Source of the DNA: Thinopyrum elongatum
Lineage: Eukaryota > Streptophyta > Magnoliopsida > Poales > Poaceae
Direction: 5' to 3'
DNA length: 64,000 nt
Assembly: GCA_011799875.1 (NCBI GenBank)
Contig: CM022303.1
Location: 735,328,371-735,392,370 of the forward strand
This document shows, one piece after another, positions 34,800-46,600 of this stretch. Each line of letters begins with the position of its first letter. Within the stretch, counting starts at the first letter, position 1. A program made the translations under genes and the position numbers. The notes under the pieces are model-generated. The model was not told the origin of the DNA. It searched no databases and worked only from the letters and a program-made list of their open reading frames with translations.

Positions 34800-35445
34800 G
34801 GTGTGGTTGGCGCCTCATCTCGACTAGAGGCCTATGTTACGGCAGTCTGCGAAGATAGAGACTACACCTTATGAGGCCGTGAAAGGTAACATTTTAGAGG
34901 GGCGTGGTGGATGCCTCGTCTCGGCTAGACGCCGTATTCGGTGGTCTGCCAAAACAAGGATCATGCCGCGGCGCCGAAGAAAGGTGACATAATGGAGGGG
35001 CGTGGTTTATGCCCCGTCTCAGCTAGACGTCATATTCGGTGGTCTGCAAAGACAAGGATCACGCCGCCATATGACGACGAGACTCTATGCAATGAAGGGT
35101 ACACCTCGTCTCGGCTAGACCCCGTATTCGGTGGTCCACCAAGACAACGGAAAAACGTCGCGGTGCCGAAGAAAGGTGGCGTCATGGGGGGGTGTGGTTG
35201 ATGCCTCGTCTCAGCTAGACACCGTATTCGGTGATCTGATAAGACAAGGAGCACGCCGCCTGTACGCCGAGAACTATACGCCATGAAGAGTACACCTCGT
35301 CTCGGCTGGACGTCGTATTCAATGGTCCGCCAAGACAAGGGAAACAAATCGCGATGCCGAAGAAAGATGATGTCATGGAGGGGCGTGGTTGATGCCTCGT
35401 CTCAGCTAGACGCCGTATTCGGTGGTCTGCGAGACTAGGATCAGG
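34800..35445. repeat. tandem array, period about 97 bp with a dimer period of about 193 bp
   Basis: Seven units are marked by the phrase CTCGTCTC(G/A)GCTAGAC followed by GTATTCGGTGGTC, at about 34838, 34930, 35030, 35123, 35223, 35317 and 35412. Units alternate between a form carrying GCCGAAGAAAGGTG...GGAGGGGCGTGG and a form carrying ACGCCGCC...CATGAAG(A/G)GTACAC. No coding frame is convincing. Confidence 0.85.
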
Positions 35446-37035
35446 CATTTAGGCTGCCTGTACACCGTCATCGGCAAACTCGGGCTGCTTCCGAGTCGTC
35501 TACCACCAAGAACATGATGCCTTAAGAAGAATGGCTTGGTGTAGACAAGCTCCGGTGGTGTCGGTGTAGTCTCCTAGCAGTGTCGTTTACTGCTTCCCTT
35601 GAACCGGATAGGATAAGAGCGTTGGGTTGTCCATGGCAATCTCCACTGGGCGCGTCCTCCGTCACCCATATTGCACCTTGTACGATAAGAGCGCCGCATC
35701 GTACGTGGCCTTCTCAGCTGGGCACATCATTCGTTGCCTCTGTTGCAACTGGTACATGAAATAAAAAGAGGGTACCCAAGTACCTAGCTCGTTAGTCTTC
35801 GCAACACACCGCCTCCTGCTCGCCATGAGTGTGCGTGGGTGAGAGCGCCACATTGGTCGTGGTTTCATCCGGTGCATCTCGGTGCGTGATGTCCTTCGTC
35901 TTCAAGTCCTCCTGAGGCTCCTCGCATTGCCGGCAAGATCGATCATCACGTCTAGATTGAGGCCATGAACTTCTAGGCACCAGCGGTCAGCCGCCTCTTC
36001 TGCTCAACTTCAGCGGCGTGGCAACTTCTCCTCCGTGCCGACACTCGCCTCCTGCCGGCGCATTGAACCTGCTTAAGAAAAGAATTATCGGTACCATAGA
36101 TGCATACATGCAGATGCCTTTCCATGGCTATGTCTCCCGAGTGCACAAACGTCATCTCGGCGTCGTGCTCGGCACCATGGCGCGTCGTTGTACACTGACG
36201 TTGCCTGCTGCCTGAGTTCTCTGGACGCCGCCGCCACGGGCGCGTCTCCTTCTCCCGTCGGTCGCCCCTTCTGGTTGCAAGGATCCTCACGTATATGTAG
36301 TCGAGAGGCAGAACCCTTGGCCGCCTACGTCGGTGCAAACCTTCCATACTTGGGCTACTCGTTGCGATCGGATCCAAAGCTTTCCACCTTAAAATTTTCC
36401 TTTCCTTTCCAATACATTGCACGCCTGCACAATCGAAGGAAAATGTCTGATACATATACCTTGTTTAAACAATGCATACAATGATCCTTCCAGTCGGCTA
36501 CCTTTGTTTCCAAAATCTGATGGCTTGCCAATTTATGTACGCATACGGCTGCTGCTTCCGTGCAATTTATCTAGCCAGACCTGTACATGTTTTAGGTGTA
36601 ACTTGCACCCGAACAAGTGTTTATCCTGTTCAAACATCAAAATGAAGTTCGGTATTTTATGTGCACGTATGGTTAGTATACTGGGTATTCGGCCATGTAC
36701 GCGCATGTACGGGTATTAGGAGATGCTTGCCGGTCGGCCGCAGATACCCGAATACGTATGTAGAAAGTCTACGCATACAAATGGGTATTCGGGTATGTAC
36801 AAATGTGAGCTTACCAGCGTACATATACAAGAATACACAAGTATATATACAAGCTAGCTAGTCTACGTGCATGTGGTCGGACGGGTGCACGCACACATAT
36901 TAGTTGTACCATTTCATGCGTGTGTCTATGCAAGTACGTGCGTGCATGTGCCATGCAAAAGCATTTTCCTTTTGCATTATGACTTGCCTGTGCTTATATA
37001 GCCTGCATCAAAACTCATTAGAAAAATCTCAAAAA
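35446..37035. other. repeat-derived sequence with no recognised gene
   Basis: Open frames of up to 160 codons on the minus strand (35973-36455) show no family features. A loose GGGTATTCGGGTATGTAC-like phrase recurs near 36680-36860. Source element not identified. Confidence 0.4.
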
Positions 37036-38502
37036 TAATTCTTTTATGCAATACTGCACACATACTCGTCGAACACCATATTCAATATAATCTCAGTAGT
37101 AGCATAAGGACCAAGACTGAGACTATCAGACAGATTTGGGAACAGTTGAAACACTAGCCCCTGGATCACATAAAGCATTGAATTTATTCAATCCAATCTC
37201 AATCTCTATTGTAGGTTCAAAAGCATCTTCTTCCTTAACTGGTAACTTGCTGTAAAGCTTCTTCATTTCATCATCAAGTTCACGTACCTTGGCTGCAACT
37301 TGTTAAACAAAGACATTATATACATCGTTATTAGTTACCTCGGGTAGCGGGTACTTCATGGATATCATCTTTACAAAATTAGTAATGGTGTAATTGTACT
37401 CTAGTAAATGGCTTGTGTCAAGTACTTCGATCTTCTCTTCGTTGCTTCTCACCATTTTAACATCTTCTACCGAGTTAGGCTCCGATTTACATGCAAACTT
37501 GGCTAAAATTAATGGTTGGCTCTCTGCAATTTTAGCCACTTGTGCTTCCATATTCTTGGATCTTTCTTCAACTGTATGCACATCATTCGTTAGTCCAGCA
37601 ACCTTACGGGTCTTTCATTAGCTCTATTAAAATTATTGGATGCTCCTCCATTATTAGGATAAGGGACACTGGGAGCATAATTATTTTTCCAATTAGGATT
37701 GTAGTTATTACGAGCAATAAAATTCACATCACTAGTTTCTTCATTAGTGATGGCATTCACATTTACCTCTTCTTTACCTTTCGTCACGGAGATAGGTTCA
37801 TCATGTTTGGATGTCAACTACCTGCTATTTTCTTCAATGGCATTCACCCTCTTGGTGGTAGCTCTTTCAATGCCATTGAGAATGCTTCTCTTGCATATCA
37901 TCTAGCAAATTCTTGACATCTTCTATGGGTTTTCCCATGAGTGTTCCTCATGTAGCTGTATCAAGCATAGTTTTTGACATGTGATTTAAACCATTATAAA
38001 ACAAATGAATGATTAACCATTCCTACATTCCATGATTGGGACAGTACCGTGTACCTTCTTTCATCCTATCCCATGTAAGCGCTAGTGGCTCATGTTCTTC
38101 TTGCATGAAACTTGTAATCTGAGTACGTAATTGCATAATCTTTGGACGTGGACAAAAATTAGATAAAAATTTACTGCAACATTCAGCCCAAGAAGTAATA
38201 CTGCCTCTAGTTAGAGCTAGAAGCCATTCCTTAGCTTTTCCTCTCACAGAGAAAGGAAACAGATGTAATTTAAGAGCGTGAGGGTCATAGTCTTTAATGT
38301 GTGTCATGTTGCACAATTAAGTGAAATTATGCAAGTGAATATCTGCAACCTCAGAGGCAGAGCCTCCAAATTGGTCTTATTAAACAATGCAAAATAAGTT
38401 CGGTTTGACCTCATACTCATCGGCTACAACCTCAGGTTGTACTATAGGTTCACGCATGAATTTACTACTGGGAGTAGCAAAACTCCCAAGATTAGGAGCC
38501 AT
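37036..38502 (-). pseudogene. Ty3/gypsy Athila-like gag and protease start
   Basis: Starts MAPNLGSFATPSSKFMREP at 38502. The Gag core follows as TQ-like..CNMTHIKDYDPHALKLHLFPFSVRGKAKEWLLAL then IMQLRTQITSFMQEEHEPLALTWDRMKEGTRYCPNHGM (38316-38023). Further down are VNFIARNNYNPNWKNNYAPSVPYPNNGGASNNFNR (near 37700), QVAKIAESQ and VEDVKMVRSNEEKIE. The last block, FNALCDPGASVST (near 37160), contains a protease-like active-site region. Stops and frame changes (for example the TAG after CPNHGM and a TGA near 37960) break it. The rest of pol is absent beyond about 37036. Gag would build the particle; this copy is a relic. Confidence 0.85.
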
Positions 38503-38640
38503 AGTTATCTTTTTGGTTTTTCTCAACTGACAAGACATGTAACAAAAATTAAATTTAAACTAGAAACAAAAATGCAAAAACAAAAGTTGAAACTTAACTT
38601 TAACAAAAACTCTAAACACAAAGACTAGGAATACTAAACT

Positions 38641-38660
38641 ATTCCCCGTCAATGGCGCCA
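38641..38660 (-). promoter_or_regulatory. primer binding site of the Athila-like element
   Basis: On the minus strand TGGCGCCATTGACGGGGAAT, close to the TGGCGCCGTTGCCGGGGAA site used by many Athila/gypsy elements. It lies upstream of the gag start and fixes the element orientation. Confidence 0.8.
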
Positions 38661-38671
38661 GAAAAAGGGCT

Positions 38672-39050
38672 TGATAACTCCTTTTATTGATCCGGTAAAG
38701 GAATTTCCCCTTTCCTAATTAAGTGATGATCTCTTATCAACAAGTTTCTCACCATATTTTTAGAATATCTAGTTACTAGAGATAAGATAAGAGACAACCC
38801 ATTGTAAATCATATTATTCTTGTCATTTCTAGATTACGTGGTAATATTAAGATAAGATTGTCTTATCAATCACCGTACATGCCCCAAGTATTACACAAAA
38901 GATGTCGGCCTGGTTCCTTGCGGAGCACGTGGCAAGGCGTCCGCGACCCCCCTGTAGGGCATCGTGATACCTTGAACCATCTTTGTCTAGTTCTGCAGCA
39001 GAAGCTTCATGCACACCGCTGACGCCGCCGTACAGTAGTCTGCTCGTGCC
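38672..39050 (-). repeat. probable LTR remnant of the Athila-like element
   Basis: On the minus strand the LTR should end just before the primer site. The sequence ...AAAGGAGTTATCA ends at 38672 with the expected CA. The outer boundary could not be located; the stated end is a guess at a composition change. Confidence 0.4.
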
Positions 39051-40335
39051 GGGGGGCGGAGGGGTGGATTGTTGAGTTAGATGTACAATACACTATGCAA
39101 TGACGATGATCAACAATGCAGCATGGTACTAGAAATTACAAGAACTTCTGCATTCTAAATCCTTGCTAAAGCATGTGGAGTTGGTGCCATGCAAAACTTC
39201 CCCTCAGTAAAAATAGGAATTATCCAGACTACGATATCTAGCAGAGAACTCTAGAGTAAAAGATATTTCTTCGCACAGGACGTGGACATACCACATGTGA
39301 ACAATCAACCCTCCGGTAATTAAGGATCCTCATTTAAGGTGAGATTTAGAGACACTACAAATACCCTAGACAGATGTGTCTATGTGTCCCTTGATAAACC
39401 ATACTTTAGATTTAGGTGCATCCTCTGAAAAATAAATGTATGTTGTTTCTTAATGATAGGTATGTGTGAAATACTGCCTTCCAAAACAGTAAACTGGCCT
39501 TTCTTCAAGTTTTTGTAGAATCTCATTCTTTTTCTAGAGAAAAGTACACAATTTTCATACATTCTTGTATCACATATTTTAAATTTAGCCGAATATTTTA
39601 TTCAATATGCATTTTCAATTATTTATATGCAGTGATGTATATATTTTGTACTTTAATTCTTATATATACATACAAACAATATAACTTATGCAATTGCTCA
39701 ATATTGAATTGAAATAGATGTTTGTAACACGTAGTTTAAATTAAGTAGGAAAAAAATGGTGATATATATTAAGAATTCATAACAACAAATAATGTAAGTA
39801 ATATATATCAACATTATTAACTGCACATTGATATTGTTTCAGAAAAAATATAAAACTTTAGTATAAAAATATTTGTTGTAGGTTGTCCTAGATCCAAAAT
39901 GTATTTCGGCTAGCCCTTGGCGGAAGATAAGAAAAGGTGGATATCTATCAAGAAGACTAATATTTGGAAAATAAAAATGCGGGTATTTGTTCGTAGTTTA
40001 AGTCGGCGACTATCTTGCAATAGAAATTCAAACATGCATTTTGAGGACATTGTGTGTCCAAAGTTATTTAATCGGCCGCTTAGTCCTTCTATTTTTAATT
40101 CTCAAATATTATTTTCAGGACATTCATTCAATGTTTGCACATGATAACTTGATGGATTACTGATGCTAAAATGTCACTTTCATCCTTTTGCAGTAAACTA
40201 ATACATTATAATTTCATTAAGTCATTGCTCGTTTGACATAAATTATTATCCTATTCATGTTTGCTTGCTGGGGACGGGCGTGGGTAGCATTAGACTCCAT
40301 AATCCTATTCATATCAAACAAATTCAATGAATAAT
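39051..40335. other. AT-rich sequence with no recognised feature
   Basis: No ORF, LTR or terminal repeat could be supported. The stretch 39560-39880 is strongly AT-rich. Confidence 0.4.
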
Positions 40336-40348
40336 AAGTATATTGCAT

Positions 40349-40800
40349 AAAGATAGAATAAGGCTCTCCCCGTCTAGCTCCGGTCTTGGTGGCGTGTTTA
40401 GCATCATTGGAGGACGTGTGGAGATGTGTCTCCGTCAGGTCTCGCAGCATTCGCTTGGTGGTTCTCTTTGGATCTTCTCGGATCCGCTCTTTGCTCGTCT
40501 ACGTTTGTGTGTCTTTAGGTTGGATCCTTTCAACCTACGCTTTTTGTCATCAGCGGCAGCTATTGTTCACGTGCACTGATCCTATGAGGTCTTAGCATGA
40601 TGACTTCGCGATAGCTTGCTACAAAAAGTTTTGGTCCGCTCCTGCGAGGGAGGGGCGATGATGGCGGTGCGCTTTTGGCTCGCTTTAGATTCTATAGTCG
40701 TTATTTGGTGGTCCATGAATCTGAATATAATTTTTATTATTTTGTATGTTCACTCTACTATCATGACTGAGGATGAATAGATTAAAAGTTTTTGAAAAAA
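40349..40800 (+). mobile_element. possible non-LTR retroposon with short A tail
   Basis: This GC-richer block ends in TTTTTGAAAAAAA (near 40790) and has a 3' untranslated style tail (GGTGGTCCATGAATCTGAATATAATTTT). The flanks GCATAAAGATAGA (near 40336) and GCATGAGAAAAGA (40801) may be an eroded target duplication. No reverse transcriptase is present. Confidence 0.4.
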
Positions 40801-41039
40801 AGCATGAGAAAAGAAGGTAACGAGATAGGGCCATGCGGTCCCCGACTGGCCGCCAGTAGCCGTTTATCTTGATTTTTTTTCATGTCTTTATATTTCTACA
40901 CGGTCGCCATGCATTTCTTTGTATATTACGAGCCATTGCCATTAGCTCCCGAGGAAACCACAAAATTAGCACATGGAAAATTCTAGTGCACTTGTTGTGG
41001 GTATTTTTGGCCGGAACCAGCCAGGTTTAGCACCTGTGA

Positions 41040-41480
41040 GCTCAACGGTTGTTCGGTGTCAACTTGTGCGTGGGAGGCATCACGGTGCTGCAAAAGGGTC
41101 GCCTCCATTGAGGGGTCTCCGCCGGTGGCTTCAAGCCATTGTTCAACACCGATGCAAGGGCAACCACTGGTGCGGCAACGGTGTAGGGTAGGGAGGGGTT
41201 ACGCGCTGATGTTGCAAATGTGAGCGTCGGTGCCATTCGATGTTGCAATGATGTGTTGTTTGGGCTCCGTTGGTGTTGCAACGATGGTCGTTGGCGCTAG
41301 TTCGCAACACCAGCGGTGTTGTAGAGTGGTCATTCGCAACAGCCCCGACGCAATAGAGTAACCACTAGTTTGCAATGTCCTTCATGTTGCACTAGGCGAT
41401 GGCAATTTTGTTAATGTTGCAATGGCCACTAGTATGATGGCGGTGATAGAGTGCTGCCACAGCGTTCAAGGGATGTTGCC
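41040..41480. repeat. dispersed GTTGCAA/TTGCAAC motif cluster
   Basis: The motif (GA)TGTTGCAA(TG), or its complement, recurs about every 20-50 bases, together with GGTGTTG and GCAACA. It resembles subterminal repeats of DNA transposons, but no matching termini were found. Confidence 0.5.
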
Positions 41481-41790
41481 ACGATGGTCAACGTGTGCTC
41501 CGATGATGGTGCGACAAGCGGTGACAAGGGACCCCACATGTGGCAACTGCGATGAGGCGAGGATGGCCGTTATCTACTGCAAGCTGTGACATCCTGCTGT
41601 GAGGAGACGAGGGTGACAGCGAGTCAGCTACGACTGCCGTGAGCCGGGGTGGTGGAATGGCAGCTTGCGGTGAGCAGAACACGGAGCTATTGCATATGAC
41701 AGCCCCAGGCAAGTAGAACTAGAAATAATGAGCTTGGTCCATAGAAAGCGTTGCAACCTGTATAAGGTAGCTAGCTTGATCCATGAATGA

Positions 41791-41825
41791 TCTAAAAGCT
41801 CTTATATTTCGTTACGGAGGGAGTA
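41791..41825. mobile_element. Stowaway (Tc1/Mariner MITE) end fragment
   Basis: Ends CTTATATTTCGTTACGGAGG then GAGTA, which matches the conserved Stowaway terminus (complement CTCCCTCCGT). The facing terminus is not found upstream, so only one end survives. Confidence 0.65.
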
Positions 41826-42039
41826 CATCAATCAAGGCCATAGTTTTCCATCAATTAAGCAAGCCTTTGTGGGGCCTAAAATCCACGTGGTATGTGAAAC
41901 GGTGCACAAGCGGCTCATCCATCCCATAAAAAGTGGGCTTCGCACATGTCATTGGAACTTTTGATCAAGGAAAACTCTTGGCTACGTAGTACTCGTACAC
42001 ATGCAATGCAGTCCGTACGTGGTGTTAACTAGTCTGTCC

Positions 42040-42941
42040 GTACTCCTATAAAAAGTGGGCTTCTCAAGGTTGATCGTTTTCCTCTCGTTCCCTGACGGCT
42101 GTAAACCTAGCCGCCGCTAGGAGAGGCCAGTCTTTCAGCACCGTCCTCCGGCGGCTCCCCTCCGCCGGCGACCTTGGTCGTCGGTGATGAGGGGGTCGCC
42201 GGATCCATGCATATGGATCGTTTCTACTCCTTCGTAGTCTAGGTTTTAGGCCGTTCATCGTCTTTGCTTCGGCGGCGACGATGATGGTGTTGAATAAAGA
42301 TTCTTCGGATCCTTCTCTGACAAGGCTATTGGTTCTATGGTTGGGGATGGGTTTGGAAACCAGTCTGTTCAAGTAAGGTTGGCGTAGCGGCGGCGGCATC
42401 CTCGCGGTGGACCTGTGTCCTCGGGCTCCGCCGTTGCAACGGCGTTTGCTCCAAAGCCGGCGCGGAGCATGGTGGGTAGTCCAGGAGCGGATGCAGATTG
42501 TGGTCTGCATCAACGACATTTGGAAGACGGAACGTGTGCTGGGCTCGTCGTTCGTGGATGGCAAGTATGGTTTGCTCCTTCGGCGTCTTAGTCGTGGTGG
42601 GATGCCAAATCTGGAGTTCGATGGCGGGTCCGGGGTGTTGCCCCGGTCTGATTCGTTCAACGGTAAGGGCTTCACTTTTGATGAGCCACCTTGGAGGTCC
42701 GCAAAGCTGCATATCAGCGGCGGAGCCGCATCTAGCTCTTGTGAGAAGGTGCTTCGTCATTCTTTTCTTCGGTGGCTGTTGCGGTGGTACCGGAGGCAAG
42801 TGACGGGCGTTGGTATCAAGTTCGGAGATGTTCTGCTATTTTTTCAGTTTTGTCATGTCAGTTTTTGCGTGACTTGTATTTTGATCTTTATGATATGAAT
42901 GAGTACTTATTACCATGTAAAAAAAAGTACTCCCATAAAAA
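42040..42941 (+). mobile_element. poly(A) retroposon with 15-bp target duplication
   Basis: The body (42055-42926) ends in a run of eight A. It is flanked by GTACTCCTATAAAAA (42040-42054) and GTACTCCCATAAAAA (42927-42941), which differ at one base. These are the marks of target-primed retroposition. The interior is GC-rich with a 163-codon plus frame (42407-42898) that I do not recognise. No reverse transcriptase is visible, so it is a 5'-truncated LINE, a SINE-like element or a processed copy of some transcript. Confidence 0.75.
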
Positions 42942-43040
42942 AAACTAGTCTGTCCGTATACGGAACGGTCGGTTCTCGGTTGTGTCCTGAGAGGATTCTC
43001 CTTAATTAATTTGTTGCTTATATTTTCGATAAAGGGTGGA

Positions 43041-43064
43041 CACTACAAGAAATATGTCAACTTG
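43041..43064 (+). repeat. CACTA-2 terminal inverted repeat, left
   Basis: CACTACAAGAAATATGT followed by CAACTTG; preceded by GGA. Confidence 0.93.
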
Positions 43065-43330
43065 CAACCATCACAATTGGTCGCTGAATGGTCGTTGTTT
43101 TTTATTTGCGACATTTTTATGACCAAAAACAATTGATCAAAATCTGACCGTCTTTAATGAAAATTAACGACCTTCTCTGTGATATGGTCGTAGAAGGCAA
43201 CGACCAAAACAAAAGGTCGTTGATCCTACGACCTTTTGGTTTGGTCGCTAGCTGTCTGCTCAGGCCACGTCGGATCCGACGTGGCAAGCTGACGTGACAA
43301 AATGGCGACTAAATGAAAAGGTCGTTGATT
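43065..43330. repeat. CACTA-2 left subterminal motif cluster
   Basis: GGTCGTTG, GGTCGTAG and complements such as CTACGACC recur about every 20-30 bases in both orientations. Confidence 0.8.
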
Positions 43331-43797
43331 AGAATCAGCCTGGTCCAATTCGATGCTTTACATGGGCCGAGGCCAACAATTCAGCCTATTTGAGTTTTTT
43401 CTCATATTAATTTTGGCCAGGTTGATGGGCCAAGCCCAACAATTAAGCCTTCTCAATTTTGGGTGGCGGCCTTTTCGACTAGACAGCTTTATTTTTCTTT
43501 TTTCAAAAAATTCCTCTTGTTAGATGGGTCCCAGTGGTCAAGTTCCAGTAAGTGGGCCCCTTTTGTCAATGCCTTTTTCTTCTGATTTTGATTTGACAGT
43601 AAATAAATAATCAATATTTAAATAAACACGGACATAAAACATAAGAAATACTTCAAGTAACAGCAGCCAGAATCAATCTGTATACAGTGACAATCAATGT
43701 TACAATCTCTACAAATATTGGGATCCTGCTCTAGTCATCATATGACACAGGTACAAATTCTACTAGTGTAATAACACATATACAAGTAGAATCGCTG
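43331..43797 (-). other. CACTA-2 spacer / possible 3' untranslated region
   Basis: AT-rich sequence downstream (minus strand) of the possible terminal exon. It has the look of a plant 3' untranslated region near 43800-43570, but no poly(A) site was fixed. Confidence 0.35.
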
Positions 43798-43934
43798 TTA
43801 AACATATGCAGTGACAATCGGCGCAAACTGGGCTCCCGCTCCTGCTCCAAGCATCCACCTCGCCCGTCTCCTGAGCGCCCCGCCGATGATGACCCTGAGC
43901 GTGTTCATGCGGCCATTGCACCACCCCCACCCTG
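43798..43934 (-). pseudogene. possible terminal exon of a captured gene (unidentified)
   Basis: On the minus strand a good acceptor (CTGGTTTTCAG) precedes an open segment that reads GWGWCNGRMNTLRVIIGGALRRRARWMLGAG..., ending at a stop at 43798. I do not recognise the protein. Its orientation matches the other captured exons. Confidence 0.35.
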
Positions 43935-44081
43935 AAAACCAGTAAGACACCAAAAACGTCAGATCTGAGCCGTCCCTGATGTGCACAAACACGAGAAGAA
44001 GATGGTTATACACATACTAAGAATGCTCTTACTAAGACAATACTTCCAAAGAAACGTCATGCAACATTCATTTGTTCATAT

Positions 44082-44149
44082 AGTAACGTCAGCAATCTCC
44101 TGAAAGGCGCCAACGCTTGCAATACCAGCATTGCACACAAGATGGTCCA
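44082..44149 (-). pseudogene. captured short-chain dehydrogenase exon (NAG motif)
   Basis: After the acceptor TTAACTGCAG, the minus strand reads LDHLVCNAGIASVGAFQEIADVT when joined to the exon at 44264. CNAG corresponds to the NNAG motif that stabilises the Rossmann core of short-chain dehydrogenases. Similarity ends at 44082, just before a stop. The parent looks like the plant 11-beta-hydroxysteroid-dehydrogenase-like (steroleosin) group. Confidence 0.7.
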
Positions 44150-44263
44150 CTGCAGTTAATCAACACAAGTGTAAATGTCAACTATCTTACACCCAAATGA
44201 ATGACTGCTTGTGGAAGAAATATGTTAAACCAGGTTAGTTGTAACGGAGAGGGGCTGACGTAC

Positions 44264-44456
44264 ATTGGCCGTAGTGGTCGATTGTGGCCTGAACAAATCT
44301 GCTGCAGTCGTCGGGGTCTGCGACGTCCTCGGGGAGAATGATCACGTCCAGCGCGCCGAGCTCGAAGGCACGGCCGGTGACCTGCCGCAGGCTCCACTCT
44401 CTCCTCGCTACCAGGGCAAGGCATGCCCCCTTGGCGGCGTACTGGTAGGCCAGTTG
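44264..44456 (-). pseudogene. captured short-chain dehydrogenase exon (Rossmann segment)
   Basis: Bounded by acceptor GCATGCAG and donor GTACGT. Read in phase 0 it gives QLAYQYAAKGACLALVARRE, then a helix and IILPEDVADPDDCSRFVQATIDHYGQ. In the parent family this follows the GxxxGIGE cofactor loop, which is not present here. Splicing to 44149 restores the canonical HYGQ-LDHLVCNAG. Another frame through this exon is also open for its full length, and that is the frame a direct join from the TIMELESS-like exon would use. The enzyme would be an NAD(P)-dependent oxidoreductase; only two exons are present. Confidence 0.78.
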
Positions 44457-46600
44457 CTGCATGCAGAAGAGAAGATCCCAAGTTGTTTGGAGTTAACAAC
44501 GAAAGTACTGTATAATGTTCAGAACATGTATATTCAGTATGACAAGTAGGAAAGCAGAGTTCTAGCAGAGTAGCATAAGAAGCAGAGGAATTCTGATTCT
44601 GTAACAAGAGGAAACTGAGTAGTCCTGTGTAACGAGAGGAATTCTGACATCACTAGCGCTGTTGTTGTTGTTTGCATATTACATAAGTAGTTGTCTGCCT
44701 AAGCAAATAGAGAGGTGTATGCAGCAAGAACAGGCAATGTGATGACAGTATGAGTGCACTATAACTCTGGAAGTAAAAAGAACATAAATTATACAACAAC
44801 CTCTAGAACACCAGGCCAAGGTGAAATATTCATAAATACAGCCCTTGCCTGGACAATAGAAATTAATTAACAATGTGTTTATAAAGAAAAAGGAATATCA
44901 CGATGGTAACATAGTGACAGGCAAGATGTATTGTTAAGAACACGATAAAGCTAGTGTTATTGCGTATGACTAAGGTCAATAATATGTATATAGGTCAACA
45001 GTGACAATGAGACTAAACCAGTTCTGATAATCAGAAGCAAATTGCTTATAATCATGGTCAAGCCTCTTAAGTAGGTATCCTACTCGTAGAGTCCTTGACA
45101 TAATAAGCAAAGGACTTCTGTACTCTATTACATGTGCATCCCCAAATCGCCTAATCTGAGTCATCCCATTCTTCAGATTAAAATTAGTGGCAAGAGCATC
45201 TAGGAGACGCCATCCAACAGAGACATAAAATGCATCCTTAAGTGTACTGCTTCCGAGTTCTGACACTGCTACACCTAACAGCTAGGCATGCTAAAGCATA
45301 ACAGCATCACAACCCCAAGGTGCAAGTCACAGTCAGAAGCCATTAAAAACCCTGGGAATCTAACAAGTAAGTACATATTATATGTATGAACACACAGTGG
45401 CAATTCCCACTCATGGATTACATGATTTGTTTTAGTCACAACTGGGACTACATATAATGATGCCAAAAAGGAACAACAGTTTAACCTGAGAAGGTGACAC
45501 TGAATCTCAATATGCTAAATATAAATACATCACAAGGATTGCGATCACCATCAGAAGTAGCTCACTGAGCACTACCCAGGATACACCGAGACATTCGAAA
45601 ATAAACAGATGGAACACATAAATAGCAAGCTGCAGACACCGCATACAAACATCTACGACGCAGTGATGCTGCCACTTAATTTCAACACATGACAAGACAA
45701 AAAGCATGGCATCAACACTAATAATACATGTAAGGCGGAACGAGAGCAGGCAGAGCAGCCAAGATAGATCTCCAATCATCAATCATAATATGCAAAATAC
45801 CCTCACGGAAGCATACGAGGAAATCTAATTCAGAAACAAAACTGTGTCCCAGAACAACACTAACAGAGTGGTTTACCCTAGCTATACGTGATGAAACAAA
45901 CGTTATGATATTCTGTGTCATGACAAATTGGCAGTTCTTGGCCAATAAACTTGTGTCAAATTGGTCTATATCTAGTACGTACTAGTTAATAAAGTAATTT
46001 AGGCCGGATTCGAAGCAGGTGTGCTGCAGGTTGATTGGTGAATCCCCCAGCGGGGAATTTTGACTATTTAAGAACAGAGGAGCGCAGAAACTGGGAGCCT
46101 GTGAACCGGTGATCATATGTTTCAATTATATCCCTTCTAAGATGGTGTCTGCAAGAGCTAAGAATGATAAACTAAGCCAGAGAAACTTGTCTGGTGTGTT
46201 CTAATTAATTATTATATTATTGATGAGTAAGAAAATGTTGAGCCACAGAAGAACCGCCGCCCCGAGGGAAAATAGGGCCACCCGCTAAGCCGTATAGTTT
46301 CAATATCTGGAGTACCAGCAACAAACCCAAAAACAAATATAAGCTGGTTGCACAACAGAACTGCATATGTATGCACAATAGGAGAAATGATGGCCTGGTT
46401 GTTACATAATGTGCACATAAGCTTCCGCGAATCGAGACAGCAAAATGTGGACAGTATCAGAGACTCCTCTACCCTAAAAAATAAGTTCTCTAATCTAATC
46501 GCTCGAGACTGTCAGATCTTGTGTGGGCTCTGTCCGTGCAGGACCATGACAACAGTTTCAGAGTTTCAGGAAGGGGCGGGGGAGGGGGGGGGGGGCGTAC
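44457..46600. other. CACTA-2 interior between captured exons
   Basis: Mostly AT-rich intron-like sequence. A minus-strand frame at 44976-45266 (reading ...FYVSVGWRLLDALATNFNLKNGM, then YLLKRLDHDYKQFASDYQNWF) has protein-like composition but I could not assign it; another at 45718-45945 is weaker. Either could be further captured exons. Confidence 0.35.

Noticed and set aside
35973..36455. Minus-strand 160-codon frame
   Set aside because: Arg-rich, no motif, and no upstream or downstream gene context; likely chance.
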